Shown here: piece after piece, positions 16,414 to 25,819 of the stretch
How the letters are laid out: each line of letters begins with the position of its first letter
How positions within the stretch are numbered: the first letter of the stretch is position 1
Assembly (NCBI GenBank): GCA_028823035.1
Contig: JAPKCI010000048.1
Coordinates: 1-33,365, forward strand
Length of the DNA stretch: 33,365 nucleotides
Direction: 5' to 3'
Source: Rubripirellula sp.
Lineage (GTDB): Bacteria; Planctomycetota; Planctomycetia; Pirellulales; Pirellulaceae
The notes under the pieces: model-generated
Databases searched by the model: none
Seen by the model: only the letters and a program-made list of their open reading frames with translations
Told to the model about the DNA's origin: nothing
Program-made: the position numbers and the translations under genes

Positions 16414-19230
16414 TTGTTCCATCCATCGACGTGCATTGCCAAGTCAGCCTTCGTGATTGGCTTGCTAACCTCTTTGGCGCTCAGTCCGCTGAATGCCTCA
16501 GAACCCCTGATTGCGGATGCTGATTTCCAGTCAAGCATCAAGCCAATTCTGACGGCGTATTGTGTGCAATGTCACGGTGAAAAGAAGCACAAGGCAGATT
16601 TGCGATTGGACACACTTGCTGGCCATTTCTCAGGTGCTGACGCGGAGTCATGGCATGATGTCCTCAATCGGGTAGAAATTGGTGAGATGCCACCCGAGAA
16701 AGCGAAAGCGATCCCCACTGCGGAACGGCGACGCCTCGTCGCATGGATACGTTCCGGTATCCGGAATGCCTCGCTTCAACAACAGGGGCCACAGGATCGC
16801 ACTGTCGTGCGTCGGCTTACTCGTTATGAATACAACAACACACTGAGGGATTTGACGGGAATCGATCTCAACTTTGCCCGGGACCTGCCCCCCGAGTCGT
16901 CCTCGTCAAATGGATTCAAGAATAATGGCCGTACACTGGGATTGTCACCATTGCAGATAGAGTACTACCTGCTGGCAGCACGGCGTGCGATGGACAGAGC
17001 AATCGTGAGCGGGGAAGCACCGGAAATCTATCGACACCGCTTTGAGGAATCCTCGCCTTCGAATACACCAAGAATCAAAACGCCGATTGGCAACCGAATG
17101 GAACCAGGCGGGCGTTTCTTTGGCAAGATGCTTGAGTTTCCGAGTCAAGGCGAGTTCATCGTGCGGGTCAAGGCAGCGGCTGATATACCTCCAGGTCAAG
17201 GTGTCCCCCGCATGCATGTTTCGCTTGGGTTGCGATCAGATACGGTGACACCAACGAAAGTGTTGGCCGAAGTCGACGTCGTGAACTCACAGAGCCAGTC
17301 AAAAGTTTACGAGTTCCGAGCCCGTATCGAAGAGTTTCCACTACCGGGGCATAATCCGAAATTTCCCGGTGTAACCATCGCAGTCGAAAACGTGTACGAC
17401 GATGGTTTGCCGCCAGAGTTGCCGATTTTGATTGACACCATCCGTTTCTCCGCAGCAGAGAAAAATGAAATCGCGCTGGCTGCCAAGCTGAACGCTCCCG
17501 AACTTCTCCAAGTGAACGAGACACATGCAGGCAAAAAAACGTCACGCAATCTGACAAAATTGGTTGCAACAGTGCAACAGGGGATCGAAGAGTTGCGGCG
17601 TCTGGATCCCGACCACAAGAAGCAACTCGACTTGGCACTGCGTCTGTTTGCCGTGCAGACGTCGTGCGACAAACTAAAGGGGCAAGTGCAAAACCTTGCG
17701 AAACAAATAAAACAAGACCCTGATGCAATGTGGGAAGCTTATCAGGCACACAATTCGTCGGCACTCTCGGATCATCGAGCGGTGCTGGCAAGGTTCGATA
17801 ATCTGACCCCCGTGGATCGAAAAGACAAGGCAGCAATGCGGGCGTTCCTGCCGGCACCACCGGACCGTTCAACTTTGGTTTTGCAGTCGTTGGAATTTGA
17901 GGGTCCGATCTTTGACCGCTGGCCACCGGCAACTCATCGTCGGTTGCTTCCTGAAGTATCTGGTAGCGAACGGTCCAGGGCTGCGTCAAGTATCCAGCAG
18001 TTCATGAGTCGCGCTTATCGCAGGCCTGTGACCGACCAAGATGTTCAAGTCGTGCTTTCATTTTATGATGAGCTTCGCCCCGTCTCAGAGAGTTTCGAGG
18101 AAGCAATGCGAGAGTCATTTGCCATGATTCTCGTTTCACCCGAGTTTTTATACCTGTTTGAACCCAATGAAACTCAAGAACGTCGCCCTTTAACCCAGCA
18201 CGAGTTGGCAACCCGAATCTCGTATTTTCTCTGGTCAACCATGCCTGATCCCGCTCTGATGGAACTGGCGAATGAGGGCAAATTATCCAACCCTGATATC
18301 CTCGCGAAGCATGTCCGCGAGATGATACGAGATCCAAGGACGGAACAGCTCGTTGAACATTTCACAGACCAGTGGCTCGACCTTTCGGGAATTGAACGGG
18401 TAGCTATCAACCCTGAATACTACCCCGATTTCGACGATCGGTTAAAGCCGATGATGCGCAAAGAAACACACGCTTTCGTCACAGAAATACTTCGTAACGA
18501 TCTCAGTGTGCTGAACTTGCTTGATTCCGAGTTTTTGATGTTGAATGAACCGCTTGCAAAGCACTACGGATTGACTGGACCACAAGGCGGGCAGTTTGAA
18601 CGCGTGCAATTGGAACAGGGATCTGACCGCGGCGGAATTCTGACACAGGCAGCAGTTCTGCTGTTGAATTCCACTGGCGAAGACTCGCACCCGATTCGTC
18701 GTGGCGTCTGGCTTAGAAGCCGTTTGTTGGATGATCCCCCGGCTCCACCACCGCCAGACGTTCCTGATCTTGATTCCGAGGAACCCGAATTGGCATCGCT
18801 GTCCGTCAGGCAGCAGTTGGAATTTCATCGCACAAAAGAAGCATGCAATGACTGCCACCGGGGAATTGATCCTTGGGGGATACCGTTTGAACAATTCGAC
18901 GCGGTCGGCCAGTGGCGAGACACTGCGTTACGTATCGCAAGCGGACGTAAAAAGAAGATGAACGTACCAGTTGAAGCTGTGACGATTTTGCCGAACGGTC
19001 AAGAGATTGACGGAATTAAACAGTTGAAAAACTATCTTTTGGAACAAGAGAGTCGGCGATTTTCACGTGCTTTCACATCAAGGTTACTCGAATACAGCAT
19101 CGGAAGATCAGTCACCTTTTCGGATCACGACGCCGTAGAGTCCTTAAACGATCAGTTCTCGAGAGACAATTTCAGGTTGAGTGATTTGATTGTCGAGATC
19201 GTTAAGAGTGACAGTTTCCAAAGCAAATAA
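16414..19230 (+). CDS. Planctomycete PSCyt1/DUF1587-DUF1592-DUF1588-DUF1585 protein
   Basis: A 938-aa exported protein of a family greatly expanded in planctomycetes. TTG start at 16414, with GCGGAG upstream at good spacing. A signal peptide covers about residues 12-28 (cleavage near NA|SE). An N-terminal cytochrome-type motif C50-x-x-C53-H54 sits in YCVQCHGEKKHKADLRLD. DUF1587 follows (RLTRYEYNNTLRDLTGID), then DUF1592 (MSRAYRRPVTDQDV), DUF1588 (ELATRISYFLWSTMPD, later STGEDSHPIRRGVWL) and DUF1585 (SRAFTSRLLEYSIGRSV). A second C811-x-x-C814-H815 lies in ACNDCHRGIDPWG. Members usually pair with a DUF1552 gene, which follows after 21 bp. The true reaction is unknown; haem binding at the two CXXCH motifs and envelope location are inferred. 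Confidence 0.93.
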   Translation: MFHPSTCIAKSAFVIGLLTSLALSPLNASEPLIADADFQSSIKPILTAYCVQCHGEKKHKADLRLDTLAGHFSGADAESWHDVLNRVEIGEMPPEKAKAIPTAERRRLVAWIRSGIRNASLQQQGPQDRTVVRRLTRYEYNNTLRDLTGIDLNFARDLPPESSSSNGFKNNGRTLGLSPLQIEYYLLAARRAMDRAIVSGEAPEIYRHRFEESSPSNTPRIKTPIGNRMEPGGRFFGKMLEFPSQGEFIVRVKAAADIPPGQGVPRMHVSLGLRSDTVTPTKVLAEVDVVNSQSQSKVYEFRARIEEFPLPGHNPKFPGVTIAVENVYDDGLPPELPILIDTIRFSAAEKNEIALAAKLNAPELLQVNETHAGKKTSRNLTKLVATVQQGIEELRRLDPDHKKQLDLALRLFAVQTSCDKLKGQVQNLAKQIKQDPDAMWEAYQAHNSSALSDHRAVLARFDNLTPVDRKDKAAMRAFLPAPPDRSTLVLQSLEFEGPIFDRWPPATHRRLLPEVSGSERSRAASSIQQFMSRAYRRPVTDQDVQVVLSFYDELRPVSESFEEAMRESFAMILVSPEFLYLFEPNETQERRPLTQHELATRISYFLWSTMPDPALMELANEGKLSNPDILAKHVREMIRDPRTEQLVEHFTDQWLDLSGIERVAINPEYYPDFDDRLKPMMRKETHAFVTEILRNDLSVLNLLDSEFLMLNEPLAKHYGLTGPQGGQFERVQLEQGSDRGGILTQAAVLLLNSTGEDSHPIRRGVWLRSRLLDDPPAPPPPDVPDLDSEEPELASLSVRQQLEFHRTKEACNDCHRGIDPWGIPFEQFDAVGQWRDTALRIASGRKKKMNVPVEAVTILPNGQEIDGIKQLKNYLLEQESRRFSRAFTSRLLEYSIGRSVTFSDHDAVESLNDQFSRDNFRLSDLIVEIVKSDSFQSK

Positions 19231-19251
19231 GGCCTCCAGCGGGAAATCTCA

Positions 19252-20592
19252 ATGACAGACAAGGCGTGGCAACTGAGTCGACGGACACTTCTGCGTGGTG
19301 CGGGTGCATGCATGTCGCTTCCCTGGTTGGAAGGCATGGCGTGGGGCAAAACAAAGGCACAAGATTTACCGAAGCGTTTTTGTTGCGTTTACTTTCCGTT
19401 TGGTGTGGCTGTGCCAGCAGAAGACCACCCTGATCGTCAGTGGGGATGGTTTCCGACCGGTGAGGGTAAAGATTTTAAATTCACAAAGGTTCTTGCACCT
19501 CTTGAACCGCTACGTGATCACGTCACCGTGATTGGCGGCATTTCTCATCCCAACGGTTGGACGATGGGTGGTCATGACACCGGCGATATATTTCTTACTA
19601 GCGCGTCGATGAAGGGCGGAGTGTTCACGAACTCCATTTCTCTGGATCAGCGAATTGCTGATGCCAACAGTGCTCGAACCCGGTTTCAATCGCTGACACT
19701 TTCAAGTGACGGTGGCGTTGGTGAACCTACACGTTCATGCACGTTGTCGTTTTCACGAGAAGGGCGACCGATCCCCGCGTTATCCAGCCCTTCACAGATT
19801 TTCAATCGTCTGTTTGGTCAGGAAACCGGCGGAACGATGGCGCAGCAGCGACAACGTCTTAAAAACGAAACCAGCATGCTCGACCGCCTTCTCGAAAACT
19901 CCAAATCACTCAATCGTCGTCTGGGAACAAACGACCAACGCAAATTCGATGAATATCTTTCCTCCGTTCGTGCTATTGAGCAACGAGTCGCGCGGGCCGA
20001 AGCCTGGCTCGAAATTCCAAAGCCGGATATTTCGAATGATTCTGTTGACGTTGACGCTACGCAACAGGGACCGCGAGAATACATCAAGTCAATTTACGAT
20101 TTGATGTTCCTGGCCTACCAGACCGACTCAACACGAGTCGCTACCTACATGATTGGCCAGGTAGCTGGTGCCACGACGATTGCAAATGCTTTTCCTGCCT
20201 GCCTTGGCCTGGCTCCTAATTGGCACGGCTTGGCTCACGGCGCAAACAAGCCCGAAGGAATGCGGAACCTCGGAACGTTTGACCAGTTCCTGGCAGAAAA
20301 CCACGCGAGATTTCTTGGCCGCATGAACGATACTGCTGAAGGTGAGGGCAGCTTACTTGATCGTACCATTGTGCTCTATGGATCTAGCAACAGTCGAACA
20401 CACTCTAACCACAATTACCCCCTGCTGCTGGCAGGTGGACGTGGTTTAGGTTTCAAACACGGTCAGTTTTTGAAGTACAACGAGCGTGAAATGAGATTGT
20501 CAAACCTGTACGCGACGGTGGTTGATCGCCTTGGCATTCACGATCAGGGGTTCGGTGACAGTACCGGCGAGATGTCAGATGTCGTTGCCTAG
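19252..20592 (+). CDS. DUF1552 domain-containing protein with Tat-like signal
   Basis: A 446-aa protein whose N-terminus SRRTLLRGAGACMSLPWLEG (R10, R11) resembles a twin-arginine signal. The body matches DUF1552: RFCCVYFPFGV, HVTVIGGISHPNGW, GGHDTGDIFLT, SLDQRIAD, the LDRLLENSKSLNRRL helix, and the C-terminal ILYGSSNSRTHSNHNYP region rewritten from TIVLYGSSNSRTHSN. The C-terminal His/Asn/Ser cluster recalls DUF1501/sulfatase-like folds, but enzymatic function is unproved. A GGGA ribosome binding site precedes the ATG, and only 21 bp separate it from the PSCyt1 gene, so the two are almost certainly co-transcribed. This pairing is standard in planctomycetes. Confidence 0.92.
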   Translation: MTDKAWQLSRRTLLRGAGACMSLPWLEGMAWGKTKAQDLPKRFCCVYFPFGVAVPAEDHPDRQWGWFPTGEGKDFKFTKVLAPLEPLRDHVTVIGGISHPNGWTMGGHDTGDIFLTSASMKGGVFTNSISLDQRIADANSARTRFQSLTLSSDGGVGEPTRSCTLSFSREGRPIPALSSPSQIFNRLFGQETGGTMAQQRQRLKNETSMLDRLLENSKSLNRRLGTNDQRKFDEYLSSVRAIEQRVARAEAWLEIPKPDISNDSVDVDATQQGPREYIKSIYDLMFLAYQTDSTRVATYMIGQVAGATTIANAFPACLGLAPNWHGLAHGANKPEGMRNLGTFDQFLAENHARFLGRMNDTAEGEGSLLDRTIVLYGSSNSRTHSNHNYPLLLAGGRGLGFKHGQFLKYNEREMRLSNLYATVVDRLGIHDQGFGDSTGEMSDVVA

Positions 20593-21476
20593 CGGGCTTT
20601 GTTTTGTCGATCCATGCATCTCAAACGCAGCACTGCCCGCTGCCACACAAGCAGTCTGCACGCGACTTTAAAAACACCAAACCGGCTGGCCTCGGTTTCC
20701 CGATGCATTGCCGTCAGCTCCGAAAGTCACAGCACGCTGTCTTTTCTGGAGACGCAAGTTCGAGAGTTGCCACCATCAAACGGAAAATCGAAAGCGATGG
20801 GAAGCTTGAATACAATGACATCCCATTTCCTGTTAATCGATTACTGAAGGCAAGCGACGTTTGTATTGAATTTGTTTTTCACAGCGAGGCGGTCAATCTT
20901 GCTGGCCGATGGCAAAAGTTGAATGGACGAGCTGGACCATGTTTTGCGAATTCTGTGTTCCGATGACAATGTACGTCAAAGCGAGAAATATTGTCATCAG
21001 GACGTTTATGATTCAGCAGATGAAGTCACGCCTGAATTCGAAGTACTGTGCGAGCCGGTTTGAATTGCCCAGCCACAGACTGGGTTGTCGGTGAACGCCC
21101 CAGTTTCTACAGAAGTTCTTGCGTTAGCCACATTCGTTGCCCCGAGTGGGGATCACCATGCGTTTGGCCCCATTTGTGATGCAGCAGTCACGACACAGAG
21201 ACGTGTCAACCATGCTTCCTGGCTGTCGCGGATTTGTGTCAAACACGCGGAACTGTGTGAGCTTCGGGTTCCCTGTAAACGTGTTACCCGACTCTCTAAT
21301 GCGGCGCGTTCTGCACGACTCCAGAGGCGGCCCTGTTGCTTAAGCAATAGAAAACGCTTTTAATGCCTCAAGGTTTGGCGGCTGTTCAAATGGAACAACG
21401 AACGGATGGATCGGACAGTCCGTCCCGAGGCGTTCCAATTGGCATTCTCTATTAACGTTTGAAAAGGCTGGCGAAT
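20593..21476. other. 0.9-kb region with possible decayed coding sequence only
   Basis: No intact gene can be supported. The plus-strand frame 20604-20966 has a protein-like second half (around GDASSRVATIKRKIESDGK and LLKASDVCIEFVFHSE), but it lacks a ribosome binding site and its first half is implausible, so it may be a gene remnant. The remaining frames (20909-21094, 21085-21363) look like noise. I see no terminator after the DUF1552 gene. Confidence 0.45.
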
Positions 21477-21953
21477 ATGCATTGGGTAGGCCGGATACTC
21501 CTGATGCTGCTCTACTCGCTCTATTGGGGCGGCCTGACGTTTTACACCGGTATCGTCGTGCGAATCATCCACTCTGTGCTAAACGACCCAATGGAGGGTG
21601 GACTGATCACGCAACGAGTCACCGTAGCCTTGCAAATATTAGGATTTCTTACTGTTCTGGTGATGACCTGGAACAATGTGGCAATCATCAGGAAGTCGCG
21701 AAAACTCGGATACGCATTGACCGCGTTGACAGTCGTGCTTGCGTTTTCGCTGTTCGGTTTACTGCTGATTCACTCTCAGTTGGACGCCGTCATTGACGTC
21801 GACGCCATGCAGATCTCAGATCGGATACTCTTTGACGCGGGCCATCGGCGTTACAATCAACTTACCACCGTACAGTGGATGGTTGCTCTAGCCTACCTTC
21901 CGACCACCCTGTTGGCGTGGCAAATCACGGATTCACAATCCAGCGATTCTTGA
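21477..21953 (+). CDS. Four-helix membrane protein, DUF4149-like
   Basis: A 158-aa integral membrane protein with four predicted helices: about residues 7-26 (LLMLLYSLYWGGLTFYTGIV), 47-64, 76-98 and 133-151. The opening GGLTFYTGIVV and the closing DAGHRRYNQLTTVQWMVAL resemble DUF4149-type proteins, but I am not certain of the family. The ATG at 21477 is preferred, with AAAAGG 9 nt upstream. A TTG at 21459 would add six residues and is less likely. No function can be given. It faces a PilT-type gene convergently. Confidence 0.7.
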   Translation: MHWVGRILLMLLYSLYWGGLTFYTGIVVRIIHSVLNDPMEGGLITQRVTVALQILGFLTVLVMTWNNVAIIRKSRKLGYALTALTVVLAFSLFGLLLIHSQLDAVIDVDAMQISDRILFDAGHRRYNQLTTVQWMVALAYLPTTLLAWQITDSQSSDS

Positions 21954-22125
21954 CGGCATACGAGACGCAGTCGGTTTACTCCCAATACCAAGTTGCTGCG
22001 TTTAGTAATCCAACCATCCGATCTTGCAGCCGTATTGATTCGCAGAGGCTTCAAACTTTTGCATAGGGTGGGTTTAGCGACATTCCCGCTTGCTGCCCTG
22101 ACGGACTCCGAGCCGCACTCAGATG

Positions 22126-23226
22126 CTAGGATTTGGCGGCGGGATCTTCAGGTGCTGAGTGTTCGATTCCCTTGGCAGTCAATTTATCCAAGAGATCGGC
22201 CCTCTGCAGAGAGCGACGGAGTGCTTCTTCAGCAGTAATGTTTCCATCGATCACATGCTGAACCAACGCATCGTTCATTAATAGGTTGCCTTCTTTACGC
22301 CCGACCTGCATCCCTGATTCTATCTGAAATGTCTTGCCTTCGCGGATCTGATTCGAAATTGCATTGTTAACGATCAGAACTTCCAACGATGCAATTCGCC
22401 CCCGCGGAATTCGTTTGCACAATGTCTGTGCGACAATTCCCTTCAGGCTACTTGCCAACATGGTTCGGATCTGTGCCTGGCGGTCAGCAGGGAACTGGTC
22501 GATGATTCGATCAACGGTCGACGCAGCGGTAGTGGTGTGCAGAGTTCCAAACACCAAATGCCCGGTTTCTGCTGTCTCAATCGCGATATGCGTCGTTTCC
22601 AAATCCCGCATCTCCCCAACCAGGACAATGTCCGGGTCCTCACGGAGAGCAGCGCGCAGAGCCCTCGAAAATGACTCGGTGTGTGTGTGCACTTCCCGTT
22701 GGTTGATCAGGCACTTTTTGTTCTCGTGTACAAACTCAATCGGGTCCTCGATGGTAATGACATGGTCGGTACGACGCTGATTGATGTAGTCAATCATCGC
22801 GGTAAGCGTCGTGCTTTTTCCAGAGCCCGTCGGACCTGTCACAAGCACGAGGCCCTTTGGGAGTGCGCACAGTTTCAGAATCGCCTCCGGCAATTCCAGC
22901 TCTTCAGCCGTCATGAAATCATTTGGAATGATTCGAAAGACTGCCCCTGGTCCTCTTCGATCACGGAATGCGTTGCAACGAAATCGGGCCACGCCATCAA
23001 GTTCATAAGCCCAATCTGCATCGCCTGTTTCTGCAAAATCACGGCGTGCATTTTCGGTCATGATAGGATCCAGCAACGCACTGACCTTGTCTGCCTCGAA
23101 CGGTGTTGCCTTCAACGGCGACATCGTTCCGTGCACTCTGAGAATCGGTGGTGAACCGGTGCTGATGTGCAGATCCGAACCATCATTCTTTTGGATCGCT
23201 ATTAGATACTTGTCGATATCGGGCAT
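22126..23226 (-). CDS. pilT: PilT-type twitching motility / type IV pilus retraction ATPase
   Basis: A hexameric secretion-superfamily ATPase of 366 aa, expected to power pilus disassembly at the inner membrane. The ATG at 23226 is chosen because AGGGA lies at ideal spacing and the product opens MPDIDKYLIAIQKNDGSDLHI as in PilT. The open frame extends to 23310, adding 28 unconvincing residues. Walker A is GPTGSGKST with K137. Other landmarks are the Asp box IEDPIEFVH, Walker B IVLVGEMRDLET and the His box GHLVFGTLHTTTAASTVDRI. The C-terminal AQTLCKRIPRGR segment is also typical. No other pilus assembly genes are nearby, so a general PilT/PilU-like role is assigned. Confidence 0.92.
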   Translation of the reverse strand: MPDIDKYLIAIQKNDGSDLHISTGSPPILRVHGTMSPLKATPFEADKVSALLDPIMTENARRDFAETGDADWAYELDGVARFRCNAFRDRRGPGAVFRIIPNDFMTAEELELPEAILKLCALPKGLVLVTGPTGSGKSTTLTAMIDYINQRRTDHVITIEDPIEFVHENKKCLINQREVHTHTESFSRALRAALREDPDIVLVGEMRDLETTHIAIETAETGHLVFGTLHTTTAASTVDRIIDQFPADRQAQIRTMLASSLKGIVAQTLCKRIPRGRIASLEVLIVNNAISNQIREGKTFQIESGMQVGRKEGNLLMNDALVQHVIDGNITAEEALRRSLQRADLLDKLTAKGIEHSAPEDPAAKS

Positions 23227-23910
23227 GCCGCGTTCCCTAGCTGACAGCGGACCGGGAACGCTGGATTCCGCTGGGTGATGCAGAGCGTCCTGATCGATTC
23301 CCGGAGGCAAACCAACGTTTCAGATGATTCGTTGAAGCTTGCCTGTGTAGCGGTATAACAGCCCCGATCACCAATAGCAAACCTTTCTGAGTCAAACGAC
23401 ACGGACCGATCCGCCGTCGATGCCACAGTCAGTTCCTTCAGTTGCCAGAATCATGCAATTTCCGGGCATTGAGATTTCCCTCCTGCCCACGTAACGCAAG
23501 GCAGGAACGAGAGTGATTCGCCTACCTTCCATGCTGGCTTCTCCCCTCGCAGTCAGGCCTAATAGCGTCACTGGCCCGTGCGCAGCAGTGAAAGCCCATA
23601 GCAGTCAGGCTGCCGGCATGTCGGACACGCGACAGAGCCAGGTTCAAAACCCGAATTCCAAAAAACTCACTGCAGCTACCAAGGCAATGATAAGCATGGA
23701 TAAGCACAATGACTTGCATGAAACCATGACCGACGGGGTCGGATTTGGCCATCGTTCTCAATCAGGGCCTTTTTCATCGCGGATCACAGATTCAAGATTA
23801 CCGTCAATACCGATGAGTCTATGGGATCTGCCGTGACCGAATCTGCGGAGTTTTCCACAAGGCTAATCATCAACACTGGGAGCAAACTGCCCCGCAAAGT
23901 CGCTCTAGCC
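23227..23910. other. 0.7-kb intergenic region without a convincing gene
   Basis: Frames at 23513-23836 (plus), 23522-23761 and 23784-24152 (minus) overlap and lack recognisable content. A 6-bp inverted repeat CCTGCC/GGCAGG with a 12-nt loop occurs near 23483-23506, without a T tract. I see no other structure. Confidence 0.45.
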
Positions 23911-24183
23911 TCAGCCAGGCTTCGGTCGCTGCTCAGGATCGACCGAGCTATCTTGCGGGCTTTGATATGCTTCGAACGCACGATCCAGTATTTCAGAAAA
24001 GAACATTCCAAACTGGTTGTTGCTGCTGTTATTGGTTTTGCTATTGCAGCCGGAGGAGGAGGTTGCACGTTCACAAGCTGCTTCCGCGAATTCTTGCGCG
24101 CTCTCCCACAAATCCGATAGGTGCAAACGCTTGGTGCCGTCCGGGAAGTCAACCTCCACGTTAAGATCGATTCTAACTTTCAT
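23911..24183 (-). CDS. Small acidic hypothetical protein (90 aa)
   Basis: A 90-residue ORF on the minus strand starts at ATG 24183, with AAGGGG 8 nt upstream. The N-terminal part (MKVRIDLNVEVDFPDGTKRL) looks like a beta strand pair, followed by a helix (LWESAQEFAEAACERAT), a Ser/Asn-rich linker and a second amphipathic helix (MFFSEILDRAFEAYQ). The composition is that of a real soluble protein. No family is recognised. It lies beside a decayed transposase, so it may be part of a mobile or accessory segment. Confidence 0.55.
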   Translation of the reverse strand: MKVRIDLNVEVDFPDGTKRLHLSDLWESAQEFAEAACERATSSSGCNSKTNNSSNNQFGMFFSEILDRAFEAYQSPQDSSVDPEQRPKPG

Positions 24184-24403
24184 TTTGGATACCCCTTAAG
24201 CCTGAATCTGCGAACTGTCATTCAACCGCTTCCCCTCCATGACGAAGATAGTCGACCCGGCACAACCAGAGTCATCCACCGAAATGGGTGAGTCCACGGC
24301 TTGACCAAGTTAGCGGCCTGTGATTTCAGGCGGAAAGAATCCGTCGCCGGGGCGCTGGAAACTGAGAAAACAATAAACAGGACCAAAACTCCTCGCGTGG
24401 CTC

Positions 24404-25260
24404 TCAGACAATGACGCACGAACCGTCATCTACTCGCGATTGTCTCCTGTAGAAATTGAACTGGCCCCACGAAGGATACCAGTTTTTCGAGTAGAACATT
24501 CGTTTTTCAGACAAGCCGTATTTAATAGAGAGCGTAGCGAAATTTGAAAAACGACTTGGCACTATCGTCTCGGGTGCGGGCGAGCGGTAGCCCAATGAAC
24601 TGTGTGACCGCACCTGGTTGTAGTGTCTTCTCCATCGTTCGATCAGCACCCGAGCTTCGGTCAACGTATCAAACAATTCCGGTTTCAGTAGTTCGTCTCC
24701 GAGCGTTCCGTTGAATGATTCGATATATCCGTTCTCCCACGGACTGCCCGGGGTGATGAATAAAGTCTTCACGTTCACTTGTTCAAGCCAGGCTCGAACT
24801 TTGTGAGATGTAAATTCCGTGCCCTTATCGCTTCGAATGTAGGCAGGCGTTCCACGAATGAAAAACAGTTGGGTCAAGCAGTCAATCACGTCCTCACTGT
24901 TGAGGCGGCGTTTGACGTCGATGGCCAAACATTCTCGGCTGTATTGGTCAATCAATGTCAACATCCCGAGAGGACGTTCAGCGCTCGTTTGGTCGTGTAC
25001 AAAGTCATAACTCCCTACGTGATTGCGTCGCTGGGGTCGTAACCGTATACAACTCCCGTCGTTAAACCATAATCGACGTCGTTTTGGTTTCCTTTTCGGC
25101 GCTTAAGACCTTCCTGACGCCAAAGGCGTTCAACCGGTTTGTGGTTTACTTACCAAGCTTCTCGGTTTAACAATGCCGTCACCCGGCGATAGCCGTAACG
25201 GCCATACTCGGTTTCCAATAGAATGCCAATTCGACGACTGCTTGATGTTCTAGCTTCACT
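24404..25260 (-). pseudogene. IS3-family transposase (OrfB, DDE/rve) remnant, disrupted
   Basis: The longest intact piece (24404-24964) carries the integrase core: the first Asp in LTLIDQYSRECLAIDV, the second in RSDKGTEF and the Glu in PGSPWENGYIESFNG. Reading upstream, the same frame continues through NDGSCIRLRP and SYDFVHD. The match then jumps frame at about 25100-25106 (KPKRRRLW versus VERLWRQEGLK), consistent with a one-base deletion. Farther upstream an in-frame TAA at 25150-25152 interrupts EYGRYGYRRVTALLNREAW and VNHKPVERLW. No OrfA, clear terminal inverted repeats or target duplication could be found. This is therefore an inactive IS3-family relic. The stretch from 24184 to 24403 may be the element's end but is unassigned. 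Confidence 0.85.
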
Positions 25261-25756
25261 TAGCACGACTTGTTTGGTTCCTTTGGTTTGCATCTTTGAC
25301 ACTTGACGTTTTTAATCCGATCGTGAAGTAGCGCATCTTCGGATGCCTCGCCACCCACTCGTCGGTCCCGAGCCATGTTATCTCAGTTGTCGCCATTCCT
25401 TACATTGGTGTTCACCGCGTAATCGGGCGGTTTCAGGCTGATAAATCTCTCGTTAGTTTTGCCGCTCGTCTCCTTAATTGAAGAACTTATCGTGCCCTCA
25501 TTGCTTACGGGTAAATTACTAGGGCTTGAGACTGACCAAGGTCGGACGCATCGGTACCGAGTTGTAGGACTGGGGCGAATTGGGCGGCGACTTTGCATTC
25601 ACGCCGTTCTGTGGTTGGCTGGATGACTGAGGTTGGGGTGGAAAGCGGTCTAATCTCATGACGCTGTTTCTAAAAGCAGCCGACCTTCCATCGTGGCTGA
25701 CTGGATCAAGAGCAAGTGCTGGTTTTGATCGGTTGGGCTGTTAGGGAAAACGAAAA
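25261..25756. other. Intergenic region between transposase relic and DUF1559 terminator
   Basis: About 0.5 kb without a supportable gene. The minus-strand frame 25383-25598 has no recognisable domain, and an adjoining frame is broken by stops. Some of this may be leftover IS sequence upstream of the transposase relic, but I could not match it to an OrfA helix-turn-helix. Confidence 0.45.
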
Positions 25757-25782
25757 ACGGGCGTGGCTGACGCCACGCCCGT
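25757..25782 (-). terminator. Strong intrinsic terminator, probably bidirectional
   Basis: A perfect 11-bp GC-rich stem (25757-25767 with 25772-25782, loop TGAC) is flanked by A-runs on the left and T-runs on the right. It can therefore end transcription in both directions. It lies about 40 bp past the stop codon of the minus-strand DUF1559 gene, its likely client. Confidence 0.9.
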
Positions 25783-25819
25783 TTTTGTTTCATTAGAGGG
25801 TTGCTGAATCGCTGGACCG

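Noticed and set aside
17168-17989. Minus-strand 273-aa frame
   Set aside because: It lies wholly antisense to the well-supported PSCyt1/DUF1592 gene and is its shadow.
24222-24419. Minus-strand 65-aa frame with a signal-peptide-like start
   Set aside because: It overlaps the end of the transposase relic, has no ribosome binding site and is probably untranslated IS sequence.
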